DNA of 64,000 nucleotides from Qipengyuania sp. HL-TH1. Its GTDB lineage: Bacteria; Pseudomonadota; Alphaproteobacteria; Sphingomonadales; Sphingomonadaceae. The notes under the pieces were generated by a model that was given only the letters and a program-made list of their open reading frames with translations, had not been told where the DNA came from and did no database searches. The DNA is taken from contig NZ_CP142675.1 in the NCBI RefSeq assembly GCF_036365825.1, positions 2,860,501 through 2,924,500 on the forward strand, given 5' to 3'. Shown one piece after another: positions 1 to 8,202 of the stretch; position 1 is the first letter of the stretch, and each line of letters starts with the position of its first letter. The translations under genes were made by a program, and so were the position numbers.

Positions 1-300
1 ACCGCCGAATTCCACCGGCCCCGAAATCGCATTCCAGCCCTGCTCGACATAGTGTTCATAGGCCTCGGCGAAGCCCCCGGGCAGGCGCACCACGCCGTTT
101 TCGAGCTTGGCGCCTTCGAGATCGCCCACGCGGTTGAGCGGGGCCCATTCGCCGGCCGCGAATTCGCCGATCCCGCCGACGATCGCCTCGACCATATCGG
201 GTTCTGCGGCGGCGAACTTTTCGGACTGGGCAAGCTCCTCGATGCCGGCATTGACGCGGATGGCAAGCAGCTGGTCCTGCGTGGCGGGGGTATAGGTCAC
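1..300 (-). CDS. Acyl-CoA dehydrogenase, N-terminal part (runs off the window)
   Basis: The first 100 codons read from a GTG at 300-298 with a GAGG Shine-Dalgarno motif a few bases upstream, and the frame stays open to base 1. The start (VTYTPATQDQLLAIR) and the stretch 'GEWAPLNRVGDLEGAKLENG' match the N-terminal region of the long FadE5/DmdC-like acyl-CoA dehydrogenases, which carry a short extra domain before the FAD-binding helical domain. Such enzymes oxidise acyl-CoA thioesters and pass electrons to electron transfer flavoprotein; etfBA lies at 51-53 kb. The FAD and catalytic domains are outside the window, so substrate cannot be judged. It is divergent from the Sua5 gene. Confidence 0.75.
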   Translation of the reverse strand, partial: MTYTPATQDQLLAIRVNAGIEELAQSEKFAAAEPDMVEAIVGGIGEFAAGEWAPLNRVGDLEGAKLENGVVRLPGGFAEAYEHYVEQGWNAISGPVEFGG

Positions 301-347
301 GGTGGTATCCTCTTGGCTTTGTGCGCAGGCAGATATAGCGCGCGGGC

Positions 348-1277
348 ATGAGCGGCAAATACGCTACGGAAACGCTTCACGTCGAGGAAGGTGGCATCGC
401 GTGCGCCGCGAAAATCCTGCGTGATGGCGGGCTTGTCGCGGTGCCGACCGAGACGGTCTATGGTCTCGCTGCCCGCGCCGATAGCGACGCGGCGGTCGCC
501 AAGATCTACGCGGCCAAGGGGCGACCGAGCTTCAATCCCCTGATCGTCCATGTGGCATCGCTGGCGCAAGCGCGTGCCCTGGCCGAATTCTCGCCCGTCG
601 CCGAACGCCTGGCGCAGCACCACTGGCCCGGCCCGCTCACGCTGGTGCTGCCGCGCCGCCGTGCTGCCGACTTGTCCGACGCGGTGACGGCAGGTCTCGA
701 TACGCTGGCGCTGCGGATGCCCTCGCACCCGGTCATGCGCGCTTTGCTCGATGCGGTCGGTCTTCCGCTCGCGGCCCCTTCCGCGAATCGCAGCGGTTTC
801 ATCAGTCCTACCTCGCCGACGCATGTTCTGGCCTCGCTCGGAGGCCGGATCGATGCGGTCCTCGACGGGGGGGATTGCACCAGGGGGCTGGAGTCCACCA
901 TCGCAGCAGTGCGCAGCGATGGCTCGGTGGACATTCTGCGCCCGGGCCCGATCGATCTCGGGCTGACGGCTGCGAACGCAGGCTCGATCGAAGCGCCGGG
1001 CCAGCTCGAGAGCCATTACGCACCGGGGAAGCCGGTGCGTCTGATGGCCTCAGAAGTTGCGCCAGACGAGTTCTGGATCGGTTTTGGTGCAATTCAGGGC
1101 GACTGCACGCTTTCGGACAGCGGCGATCTGACTCAGGCGGCAGCGCGTCTCTACGCCTGCCTTCACGAAGGCGCGCGCTCGGACAAGCCCCGCATTGCCA
1201 TCGCCCCGGTCCCCCAAACAGGGATCGGCGTCGCGATCAACGACCGGCTGCGCCGCGCGGCGACGCCGCCCAATTAA
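348..1277 (+). CDS. L-threonylcarbamoyladenylate synthase (Sua5/YrdC/YwlC family)
   Basis: The 309-aa product makes threonylcarbamoyl-AMP from threonine, bicarbonate and ATP, the first step of the t6A37 modification of ANN-decoding tRNAs. The YrdC core occupies roughly residues 10-200, with 'VPTETVYGLAARA' near the start, 'KGRPSFNPLIVHV' and 'APSANRSGFISPT'. The remaining C-terminal part, starting near 'LESHYAPGKPVRL', matches the extra Sua5 domain, so this is the long Sua5 form rather than short TsaC. The ATG at 348 is the first good start. Its TAA overlaps the stop of the convergent lipoprotein gene within the palindrome TTAA at 1274-1277. Confidence 0.9.
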   Translation: MSGKYATETLHVEEGGIACAAKILRDGGLVAVPTETVYGLAARADSDAAVAKIYAAKGRPSFNPLIVHVASLAQARALAEFSPVAERLAQHHWPGPLTLVLPRRRAADLSDAVTAGLDTLALRMPSHPVMRALLDAVGLPLAAPSANRSGFISPTSPTHVLASLGGRIDAVLDGGDCTRGLESTIAAVRSDGSVDILRPGPIDLGLTAANAGSIEAPGQLESHYAPGKPVRLMASEVAPDEFWIGFGAIQGDCTLSDSGDLTQAAARLYACLHEGARSDKPRIAIAPVPQTGIGVAINDRLRRAATPPN

Positions 1278-1606
1278 TCGTCTTCAGGTTCGTAGGGGAG
1301 CGTCGGGATGATCTGCTGCATCTCGGCATAGGTGTCGCGCGCCTCGTCGCAGGCGCGGCGAATGCCGTCCTCGCACTGGTCGAGCTGCTTTTCATAGTCG
1401 CGCTCGAGCTTGGCGAGGCGCTGCTCGCGCCGCCGGATCTCGCGGCCACGCTTCTCGTCGGCTTCGGACTGGCTGGTGGTGGCAAGGTCGACGCCCTTGC
1501 TCACCGCCTTTACCGGCGCCGTCGCGACGTCGACCACGGCCTTGGCAAGACAGCCGGGTAGCATCACGCTGGCGGGCAGGAGGATAAGAAGGGCTAGGCG
1601 GTGCAT
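1274..1606 (-). CDS. Small predicted lipoprotein with coiled-coil
   Basis: I do not recognise the family. The 110-aa product starts at the ATG at 1606 with a clear lipoprotein signal peptide ending in the lipobox LPGC around residue 18. A hydrophobic/alanine stretch follows, then a highly charged segment (from about residue 45, 'RREQRLAKLERDYEKQLDQC') expected to form a coiled coil, with two cysteines that could pair. It is probably anchored in a membrane facing the periplasm. An upstream in-frame start at 1747 would remove the signal peptide from the N-terminus and was rejected. It lies 53 bases downstream of the first DUF2807 gene. Confidence 0.7.
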   Translation of the reverse strand: MHRLALLILLPASVMLPGCLAKAVVDVATAPVKAVSKGVDLATTSQSEADEKRGREIRRREQRLAKLERDYEKQLDQCEDGIRRACDEARDTYAEMQQIIPTLPYEPEDD

Positions 1607-1659
1607 GGAAATTCCTTTCGCCGCGCCGCCTAGCCCATAATCGCTAACCCGTCGATGAA

Positions 1660-2472
1660 CTAGGCCTCGGGTGCCTCGGGCGCTTCCGGTCCGTCGGGAG
1701 CGCGCGGTGCCTCGGGACCGGTTTCCGCAGCGCGGACTTCGCGGCAATTGAGCTTGCCCGAGCCCATCGCACTGACGGTGCAGTCCGCGCGGCCATTCAC
1801 GGTAATCGTGCCCGAGCCCATAATATTGGCCTCGACCGCCCCGTCGGAGGAGAATTCGGCATCGCCCGAACCGGCGACCGAAATGTCGGCATTGCCGACT
1901 TGGAGGTCCGCCATGCGCGCTCGGCCCGAACCGGCGATCGTCATGTCGAGCTCGCCGACACTGCCGGCGGCTTCGAAATCACCCGATCCGGCAATAGTGA
2001 GATCAAGCGAGCGCGCGTCCATCCGCACGACCTTGGCGGTGCCCGAACCGGCGATGGTGACATTGGCCTCGTCGCTCATCGACGCTGCCTCGATATCACC
2101 CGACCCGGCGAGAACCATCGCGGTAAGGCTGGGCATGGTCACGCGCACGGTGGCGACGCCCCTGTCGCGCCAGCTATCGCTTTCGCGGCTGATACCGAGC
2201 GAATCGTCGTCGAGCGAGAACCGCAGCGCTTCGATTGCGGCATCGTCGCCCGAGACGGTAATGTCGAGCTCATCGCCTTCGGTGACGATGACCCGATCGG
2301 GGCCGGCCAGAACCAGTTCGGTGGGCGCGGGGCCGCTCATGTCGAGTTCGGCGAGCGGCACACCCTCGCTGTCGCCAATCTTGATATTCATGCCATCGCA
2401 GCCGGCGAGAAGGGCTGCTCCGGCGAGTGCAGCAAGCGGGGCGAAGCCCTTGAAAATTCGATGGATCGTCAC
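1660..2472 (-). CDS. DUF2807 (GIN domain) lipoprotein
   Basis: The 270-aa predicted lipoprotein begins at GTG 2472, with AGGAAAGG eight bases upstream, followed by a signal peptide and the lipobox LLAGC. The mature part is a DUF2807 'putative auto-transporter adhesin, head GIN domain' protein: an xGSGxxxx motif recurs about every 18-20 residues (AGSGDIEA, AGSGTAKV, AGSGDFEA, AGSGRARM, AGSGDAEF, MGSGTITV, MGSGKLNC), as expected for a right-handed beta-solenoid. Two cysteines bracket the last turn. The C-terminus is a Pro/Glu/Ala tail ('GPEAPRAPDGPEAPEAPEA'). A start at 2583 would bury the signal sequence. Function of the family is not established; the fold is inferred. Confidence 0.8.
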   Translation of the reverse strand: MTIHRIFKGFAPLAALAGAALLAGCDGMNIKIGDSEGVPLAELDMSGPAPTELVLAGPDRVIVTEGDELDITVSGDDAAIEALRFSLDDDSLGISRESDSWRDRGVATVRVTMPSLTAMVLAGSGDIEAASMSDEANVTIAGSGTAKVVRMDARSLDLTIAGSGDFEAAGSVGELDMTIAGSGRARMADLQVGNADISVAGSGDAEFSSDGAVEANIMGSGTITVNGRADCTVSAMGSGKLNCREVRAAETGPEAPRAPDGPEAPEAPEA

Positions 2473-2506
2473 GGTAATGTCCTTTCCTGTGCCAGTCCGT
2501 ATTGCC

Positions 2507-2535
2507 CATATAATACAGTGACACCTCTTCATCAA
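2507..2535 (-). promoter_or_regulatory. Sigma70-like promoter of the DUF2807 lipoprotein gene
   Basis: On the minus strand a TTGATG -35 (plus-strand 2530-2535) and a TATATG -10 (2507-2512) are separated by 17 bases. They lie about 35 bases upstream of the GTG start, giving a short leader. The region is clearly lower in GC than its surroundings. This separates the gene from the upstream DUF2807 paralogue. Confidence 0.5.
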
Positions 2536-2586
2536 GGGAAAGGGTTGCGGAGGCGCGGCGGGCGCGCCAGCCGTCGCCCCCACCGA

Positions 2587-3324
2587 TCAGCGTGTACAAG
2601 TCAGATGCCCCGATCCCATGCGGCTCTGGGTGCAGTCGGTGGTACCGGTAACCAGCGCATGGCCGCTGCCGACGATACTGGCGGAAACGCGGCCTTTGGC
2701 GCGGAAACGGGCATCGCCCGACCCGGCGATCGAAACGCTCGCACCGTCCACCTGCAGCTGGCGGCCATCGATCCCGCCGCTACCGGCGATGGTGATCCGG
2801 CCGCGATCGGCGCGGCCCGCCACTTCGAGATCGCCCGACCCCGCGATCGTCGCCGACAAGCGGGTAGCGTCGACCCGTCCGATATCGAGCGTACCCGATC
2901 CGGCCACGGTGACATCGACCTCTTCGCCGTTCATCGCGTCGACCCGCAGCATGCCCGATCCGGCCAGTGTAACCGCTTCCACATCGGGGGCGATCACCTC
3001 GATGCGGGCCATGCCTGCGGCCGGCGTACGGCGCCAGCGACGCCCGATCAGCAGATCGCCATCCTCGACCTCGAAACGCAGGTCGGCGATCACGGCCGGG
3101 CTGCCACTTGCGCGGATTTGCCAGCGGTCGCCGCGGCTGACGATGACCTCGTCGCTCCCTGCGAGCGTGAGTTGCGCAAACCGACCGGTCGCGGTCCATG
3201 AGGTCGGGATCGGCTCGGCATCGTCCAGGCTGGAGCGCCACGACTTATCGGCCATGGCTGGGCTGGCGGGAAGGGCGGTGACGGCCGCGAGGCCGAGCGT
3301 GCAGGCGGCGATGATACGAAACAT
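2587..3324 (-). CDS. DUF2807 (GIN domain) secreted protein, paralogue of the downstream gene
   Basis: The 245-aa product starts at the ATG at 3324, preceded by GGAG at good spacing, with a signal peptide ending in ASPAMA and no lipobox cysteine. It is therefore probably periplasmic or secreted, unlike its lipoprotein neighbour. The mature protein has the same solenoid of GSG turns (AGSGMLRV, AGSGTLDI, AGSGDLEV, AGSGGIDG, AGSGDARF, VGSGHALV, MGSGHLTC). It shares the terminal two-cysteine cap (TDCTQSRMGSGHLTC here, ADCTVSAMGSGKLNC in the neighbour). The two genes look like an old tandem duplication with divergence in cellular anchoring. Family function is unknown. Confidence 0.8.
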   Translation of the reverse strand: MFRIIAACTLGLAAVTALPASPAMADKSWRSSLDDAEPIPTSWTATGRFAQLTLAGSDEVIVSRGDRWQIRASGSPAVIADLRFEVEDGDLLIGRRWRRTPAAGMARIEVIAPDVEAVTLAGSGMLRVDAMNGEEVDVTVAGSGTLDIGRVDATRLSATIAGSGDLEVAGRADRGRITIAGSGGIDGRQLQVDGASVSIAGSGDARFRAKGRVSASIVGSGHALVTGTTDCTQSRMGSGHLTCTR

Positions 3325-3424
3325 GGCGGTTCTCCGAATTGCTGGACGCCACGCTCCCACCTTCGCCCTGCCATGTCGAGCGCGTTCGTCGACAGTTGTA
3401 ATCGCTTGATGGATTACCGCTGAA

Positions 3425-3455
3425 ACGAAAAAGGGGGCGCCCGGCGGCACCCCCT
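3425..3455 (-). terminator. Rho-independent terminator of carD
   Basis: On the minus strand the stem AGGGGG-U-GCC / GGC-G-CCCCCU closes a 4-base loop and is followed directly by a run of five U. Only one wobble pair breaks the ten-pair stem. It lies 26 bases after the carD stop codon. Confidence 0.85.
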
Positions 3456-3480
3456 CTTGCGTGTTCGTGAAGCGTCGCGC

Positions 3481-4014
3481 TTACGCGTCTTCGGTGTTCT
3501 CGTAATATTGTGGCGCATGTTCGCGCAGCACGTCGAGAATCTTCTCGAGCGCGGTCGGCTCGTCGGTCTTCTCCATCGCGGCGAGTTCGCGCGCGAGGCG
3601 GCTCGACGCGGCTTCGAAGATCTGGCGTTCGGAATAGCTCTGCTCGGGCTGGTCGTCCGGGCGGAACAGGTCGCGCGTGACCTCGGCGATCAGGACGATT
3701 TCGCCCGAATTGATCTTCGCTTCGTATTCCTGGGCGCGGCGGCTCCACATGGTCCGCTTGACCTTGGGCTTGCCCTTGAGCGTTTCCATCGCTTCCTTGA
3801 GCGTCTTGTCGCTCGACAGCTTGCGCATGCCGATCGATTCGACCTTGTTCACCGGAACGCGGAGCGTCATGCGCTCCTTCTCGAAGCGGAGGACATAGAG
3901 ATCGAGCTGCATACCGGCGATTTCCTCGCTCTGCAGTTCGATCACACGGCCAACGCCGTGCTTGGGGTAAACAACGTAATCGCCAACGTCGAAGGCATCA
4001 GCCTTGCTTGCCAT
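3481..4014 (-). CDS. carD: CarD/CdnL family RNA polymerase-binding regulator
   Basis: The 177-aa product is a CarD_CdnL_TRCF-family protein: an N-terminal RNA-polymerase-interacting Tudor-like domain ('FDVGDYVVYPKHGVGRVIEL', residues about 8-65), then the helical DNA-binding domain with 'RTMWSRRAQEYEAKINSG'. CdnL/CarD binds the RNA polymerase beta subunit and stabilises open complexes at sigma70 promoters, including rRNA promoters; in Caulobacter it links growth and cell-cycle state. The length is usual. It has its own promoter about 170 bases upstream and a strong terminator downstream, so it is probably monocistronic within the otherwise conserved helicase-S4-fdxA-carD neighbourhood. Confidence 0.92.
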   Translation of the reverse strand: MASKADAFDVGDYVVYPKHGVGRVIELQSEEIAGMQLDLYVLRFEKERMTLRVPVNKVESIGMRKLSSDKTLKEAMETLKGKPKVKRTMWSRRAQEYEAKINSGEIVLIAEVTRDLFRPDDQPEQSYSERQIFEAASSRLARELAAMEKTDEPTALEKILDVLREHAPQYYENTEDA

Positions 4015-4183
4015 GCAATCTTTCCTTTCCTCGGGCTTGGCCGTTAGGAAACAGCAGCGTCAAGGAACCCCTTGGCCGCAGCCCCGCATAAGGGAGTGCG
4101 GTCTGGGACCGAAGCTGACGTTGCTGGTGGCCTGCCCTTTCAATTCGGACACCTGGCCGGGAGCAAACCGGCTCAGTTGTTGC

Positions 4184-4213
4184 ATTATATAGCACAGCCG
4201 ACGCAATATTGCG
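4184..4213 (-). promoter_or_regulatory. Likely carD promoter with adjacent 12-bp palindrome
   Basis: On the minus strand an AT-rich -10 (TGCTATATAAT, plus-strand about 4184-4194, an extended -10 pattern) has no convincing -35. The perfect palindrome CGCAATATTGCG (4202-4213) lies 8-20 bases upstream of the -10, where a -35 or an operator would sit. Transcription from here would give a leader of about 160 bases before carD. Confidence 0.45.
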
Positions 4214-4241
4214 AGTCTGCGGTAAAAGGTTCCGTCGGCCC

Positions 4242-5024
4242 CTAAAGGCGGCGGTTGCGGAGTGCGGTCAGTTCGGCCCCGAAGAGCAGCAGGAAACCGG
4301 TGGCCCAGAACCAGGTGATCAACGCGAGAACCGCACCCAGCGCGCCGTAAGTGGCGTTATAGCTGCCGAAATTCGCCGCATAGAAACCGAACGCCGCGGT
4401 TGCGATGAGCCAGAGGACCGCGAATGTCATCGCGCCCGGCCAGATTGCCGACCATGCCGGGGCGGGGCCGTTCGGGGCAAAGCGGTACAACAGGCCCGCG
4501 CCCAGAACTGCGATCGCCAACAGAAAAGCAAGGCTGACAAGACCGCCGAAAAATCCGCCGATCCCAGCCAGCGCCGCGCTCCCGATAGCCGCCAGAATAA
4601 AGCCGCAAAGGCCCGCTGCAGTGAGCGCCAGTGCGACCAGATTTCCGTTCACGAAGCCGCGCGCGCCATTGGTGCCGTAGGCAATATTGATCCCGGTCAT
4701 TAGTGAGCGCGCGCCATTGCGCGCACCGAACAGCGCGATTGCGAGCGACACCAGAAGGCCGAGGCCCTTGGCTCCGGACGCGCCTTGGGCAACGCTTTCC
4801 AGCTGACCGCCGATCAGTTCGGCGGCAGCGGCGGGAAGCCTCCCAGCGAGCAAGTCGACATGCGCAGCCACCGTTTTCGGGTCGGCGAACAGGCCATATC
4901 CGAGGACGAGGGCACCCAGCGTAGGCACCAGCGCGAGCAGCGCATAATGCGCGATTCCCGCTGCCAGTATGCCGATATTGTCGGTGTCGCCGGCCTGCCA
5001 GGCCGCCTTCAAATCAGCGAGCAC
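4242..5024 (-). CDS. YihY/BrkB-family integral membrane protein
   Basis: The 260-aa protein has about six hydrophobic helices and the YihY/virulence factor BrkB family layout, ending in the conserved 'TYGALGAVLALITWFWATGF' region and 'GAELTALRN'. Early E. coli work suggested RNase BN for yihY, which was later disproved, so the true function is unknown; transport or envelope roles are guesses. It starts with GTG at 5024, only 12 bases after the fdxA stop, so it is probably cotranscribed. It interrupts the otherwise standard fdxA-carD adjacency. A second, frameshifted family member lies at 36.8-37.8 kb. Confidence 0.8.
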   Translation of the reverse strand: MLADLKAAWQAGDTDNIGILAAGIAHYALLALVPTLGALVLGYGLFADPKTVAAHVDLLAGRLPAAAAELIGGQLESVAQGASGAKGLGLLVSLAIALFGARNGARSLMTGINIAYGTNGARGFVNGNLVALALTAAGLCGFILAAIGSAALAGIGGFFGGLVSLAFLLAIAVLGAGLLYRFAPNGPAPAWSAIWPGAMTFAVLWLIATAAFGFYAANFGSYNATYGALGAVLALITWFWATGFLLLFGAELTALRNRRL

Positions 5025-5036
5025 GCGCCGGCGCGA

Positions 5037-5375
5037 TCAATCGCCTTCGCCGGGCTCGGGCGAGAAGTACTTGTCGAACTTGCCCTCTTCGCCCTTGTGC
5101 TCGTCGGCCTCGGCGGGTGGTTCCTTCGATTGGGTGATGTTCGGCCATTCGGCGCTGAACTTGGTGTTCAGCTCGAGCCATTTCTCGAGCCCATCCTCGG
5201 TATCGGGCAGAATCGCCTCGGCCGGACATTCGGGTTCGCAAACGCCGCAATCGATGCATTCGCTGGGATTGATGACGAGCATGTTCTCGCCCTCGTAGAA
5301 GCAGTCGACCGGGCAGACCTCGACGCAGTCGGTGTACTTGCACTTGATGCAGTCATCGGTGACGACATAGGTCAT
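5037..5375 (-). CDS. fdxA: Ferredoxin FdxA (7Fe/8Fe type)
   Basis: The 112-aa protein begins '[20 protein letters not shown]' and has the two cysteine clusters of bacterial FdxA ferredoxins: C9, C12, C17, C21, C25 and C40, C43, C46, C50. These bind a [3Fe-4S] and a [4Fe-4S] centre. The acidic C-terminal extension is typical of alphaproteobacterial FdxA. It is a soluble low-potential electron carrier; partners cannot be told from the sequence. It is downstream of the helicase and S4 genes and upstream of brkB on the same strand. Confidence 0.93.
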   Translation of the reverse strand: MTYVVTDDCIKCKYTDCVEVCPVDCFYEGENMLVINPSECIDCGVCEPECPAEAILPDTEDGLEKWLELNTKFSAEWPNITQSKEPPAEADEHKGEEGKFDKYFSPEPGEGD

Positions 5376-5426
5376 GGGTAGCGTATTCCCTCGAAGTGAT
5401 ACTCTTTCCCGCGCTGCTAGGGCGGA

Positions 5427-5684
5427 TTATCCTTGCGGGTCAAGGTCCCGATAACAGGCTTCGGCTTCGCGCGGGGGGCCGCGCCGCTCGGGCAGCGTGC
5501 GGATTTCGATCAGGCGGACCCTGTCGCCAAGCGGCAGCGTGAGAATATCGCCCTCGGCAATGTCGCGCGAACAGCGGGTGACCCGCTCGCCATTGCGGCG
5601 GATGTGGCCTTCCTCGACCAGTCGATGTGCGGCACTGCGTGTGCGCACGAAGCGCAAATAGCACAGCAGCCGGTCGATCCTCAC
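5427..5684 (-). CDS. S4-domain RNA-binding protein (Hsp15-like)
   Basis: The 85-aa protein is an S4 RNA-binding domain: '(V)RIDRLLCYLRFVRTRSAA' and 'LVEEGHIRRNGERVTRCSRD' form the core. Related proteins such as Hsp15/HslR and RqcH-linked S4 proteins bind ribosomal RNA or stalled 50S particles; here the role is inferred from the domain only. I chose the GTG at 5684 because family members begin M-R-I-D-R-L-L; upstream frame would run inside the helicase gene. It starts 13 bases after the helicase stop and is probably coupled to it. Confidence 0.8.
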   Translation of the reverse strand: MRIDRLLCYLRFVRTRSAAHRLVEEGHIRRNGERVTRCSRDIAEGDILTLPLGDRVRLIEIRTLPERRGPPREAEACYRDLDPQG

Positions 5685-5697
5685 TCGCAGCGCGCCA

Positions 5698-8202
5698 TCA
5701 ACGCACCAGATCTGCAAGCGCGGCGAAGGCACTGCCTTCGCGCGGCTGCACGGGTTTCTGCCGTTCCTGCTTGCGGCGCGAGGGACGCCATTCCCATCGG
5801 TCGGGCCGCGGCGGGCCGAATTGCCCCTCGGCCAGCGGGCGGGCCTTTTGCACCCGGAACCCGGCAGTACCGAGCAAGCGGGAAATATTTCCTTCTTCGA
5901 GGCCAATCGAGATCGGCAATGCCAGGTCGAGCACGAATTTGCGCTTGCGATCCTTGGCTTGCGCCTTCGCGCGCGTTTCGTGAGCGGCGCGTAGAATCTT
6001 CTCAACCAGATCGATCCGGATCGCCTGGCTCCCGGCATGGCGGTAGCCCGAAGGGAGCTTTTTCGTGTCGGGAATGACCGGCAGCATTGCGTCCTGCACC
6101 GGGCGCCGGTCGAGGCCAAGCGCATGGAGCAATTGGCGCGGCGCAGGCTTGAGCAGCGCCGCGGCAAAGATGTCGAGCGCCCCGAAAGTGACCCCGATCT
6201 TGCGCAGGAAGGGTCGCATTTCCTTGGGCAAATGCTCGATCCCCGCCTGCTCGCGGGTGACATAGCCATGCCCGGCGATGAGATTGAGCAGCAGCGCGCG
6301 CGCCTGCGATCCGGCCTCGGGATTGCTCGCGGCATGATGCAGTTTCTCGAGCGGCTCGAGCGGACTCAGCTTCTGCGTGAGCCATCCTTCGAGCGCGGCG
6401 AGCAGCGTGGCCCGCGCCGCATCGGGCAGCGCGGCCACTTCGCGTGACGGCACCAGCAGCGGCGTCACGCTGCCATCGCGGTGCTCGAGCTTTGCCAGCT
6501 CCTGTCCGCGCCAGCGGATTGCCCCGCGCGCCAGTTCGACCTCACCGAAATCCGATCCGGCCAGCGCCACGGCTTTCTCGCCCAGCAGCCGCGGCAGCGC
6601 TTTCTCCGCTGCGGCCAGCAGCATCCGGCGGTCTTCCTGCCGAGCGGAAGGATCGACGGTAAAGCGCAGCCCGGCGACATGGCCGAGCACCTCGCCCTCT
6701 ACCGTCACCGCGCCATCGTCACTCATCTCGATCGGCAACATGCCTGCATCCTGCCCTAACGACTTCATCAGGATTGCTGTCCTCCGGTTTACGAATCTCT
6801 CGGTCAGCCGCGCATGGAGCGCATCCGACAATTTGGCCTCTACGCCCCGCGCACGGGACGCCATTTCGTCACGCGCCAGCACCCAATCGGGCCGCTGGCA
6901 AATATAGGTCCAGCTGCGAATCGCCGCGATCCGCCCCTGCAGCGTATCGATGTCCCCGGCCATATTGTCGAGTTCGCTGATCCGCGCGGCAACATAATCC
7001 GCCCCCAGATAGCCAACGCCAAGGTCCTGCCACAGCCGCGCAACGAAGCGCGCATGGACATCGGGCCCGCGCTGGCGGAAGTCGGGCAGCGAGCAGGCCT
7101 CCCAGAACCGCCGCACCATCCCCGCGCCGCGCACATTGGCGGCCACGGGTTCCTCGGCCAGGCGCTTGAGCGTGGCGAGATCGATCGCCTGCGGTGCGAG
7201 CCGTAGCGCGGGGTCTTCGGGCGGGGCTTCGAGATCGGCCATCAGTGTGGCGAGCGACGCGAAACGCGGCTCGGGCTCGCGCCAGTACAGATGCGTGAGC
7301 GGCGCGAAGCGATGCTCCTCGATCGCGTAGATCTCTTCCTCGGTGAACTCGGGTGCAGTGCCATGCTTGGTCGTACCCGCCAATGTGCCGAAGGTCCCGT
7401 CACGCTGGTGGCGGCCCGCACGCCCGGCGATCTGGGCCATCTCGGCTGGCAGCAGGCGGCGCATCCGCACGCCATCGAACTTGCTCAGCCCGGCGAAGGC
7501 GACATGGTTCACATCGAGATTGAGCCCCATCCCGATGGCGTCGGTGGCGACGATGTAATCGACCTCGCCATTCTGGAACAATGCGACCTGCTTGTTGCGC
7601 GTTTCGGGGCTCAGTGCGCCCATCACCACCGCCGCGCCGCCGCGGAACCGCCGCAGCATCTCGGCCACGGCGTAAACCTGCTCCGCGCTGAAGGCGACGA
7701 TGGCACTGCGCGGCGGGAGCCGCGACAGCTTGCGCGGCCCGATATGCGTGAGCGTCGAGAACCGGGGGCGATCGGAGATCTCGGCCTCGGGGATCAGTTG
7801 CCGCACCAGCGGCTCGAGCGTGGCCGCGCCCAGCAGCATGGTTTCCTCGCGGCCGCGCGTGTTGAGCAGCCGATCGGTGAAGATATGGCCGCGCTCGCGG
7901 TCGGCACCGATCTGCGCTTCGTCCAAGGCCACGAACGCGGCCCCCGCACCGTCGCGCGGCATGGCTTCGGCGGTGCAGCACATATAGCGTGCGCCCTTGG
8001 GCTCGACGCGTTCCTCGCCGGTAATCAGCGCGACTGCCGCATCGCCCTTGATCGCGCGCACCCGGTCGTAGACCTCGCGCGCGAGCAACCGCAGCGGAAA
8101 GCCCATGCACCCGCTCGAATGCGCAACCATGCGCTCGATCGCCAGATGCGTCTTGCCGGTATTGGTGGGCCCGAGGACCGCCTTGATCGCGCTATCCTGC
8201 AC
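5698..8202 (-). CDS. Suv3-like superfamily 2 helicase
   Basis: This is a large SF2 helicase of the alphaproteobacterial Suv3/MgpS-like family. Motif I is GPTNTGKTH near the N-terminus, a DEAD-like motif reads ALDEAQIG, motif V lies in DATDAIGMGLNL and motif VI is QIAGRAGRHQRDGT; the C-terminal Suv3-type regions follow. Mitochondrial SUV3 is an RNA helicase of the RNA degradosome, so RNA turnover is a reasonable but unproven role. The GTG at 8202 gives the family's usual short lead (VQDSAIKAVLGP); an ATG at 8241 is the alternative. It leads a minus-strand operon with the S4 and fdxA genes. Confidence 0.85.
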   Translation of the reverse strand: MQDSAIKAVLGPTNTGKTHLAIERMVAHSSGCMGFPLRLLAREVYDRVRAIKGDAAVALITGEERVEPKGARYMCCTAEAMPRDGAGAAFVALDEAQIGADRERGHIFTDRLLNTRGREETMLLGAATLEPLVRQLIPEAEISDRPRFSTLTHIGPRKLSRLPPRSAIVAFSAEQVYAVAEMLRRFRGGAAVVMGALSPETRNKQVALFQNGEVDYIVATDAIGMGLNLDVNHVAFAGLSKFDGVRMRRLLPAEMAQIAGRAGRHQRDGTFGTLAGTTKHGTAPEFTEEEIYAIEEHRFAPLTHLYWREPEPRFASLATLMADLEAPPEDPALRLAPQAIDLATLKRLAEEPVAANVRGAGMVRRFWEACSLPDFRQRGPDVHARFVARLWQDLGVGYLGADYVAARISELDNMAGDIDTLQGRIAAIRSWTYICQRPDWVLARDEMASRARGVEAKLSDALHARLTERFVNRRTAILMKSLGQDAGMLPIEMSDDGAVTVEGEVLGHVAGLRFTVDPSARQEDRRMLLAAAEKALPRLLGEKAVALAGSDFGEVELARGAIRWRGQELAKLEHRDGSVTPLLVPSREVAALPDAARATLLAALEGWLTQKLSPLEPLEKLHHAASNPEAGSQARALLLNLIAGHGYVTREQAGIEHLPKEMRPFLRKIGVTFGALDIFAAALLKPAPRQLLHALGLDRRPVQDAMLPVIPDTKKLPSGYRHAGSQAIRIDLVEKILRAAHETRAKAQAKDRKRKFVLDLALPISIGLEEGNISRLLGTAGFRVQKARPLAEGQFGPPRPDRWEWRPSRRKQERQKPVQPREGSAFAALADLVR

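Noticed and set aside
4015..4241. A tRNA or riboswitch in the carD leader.
   Set aside because: No cloverleaf or known aptamer core can be formed; only short hairpins are seen.
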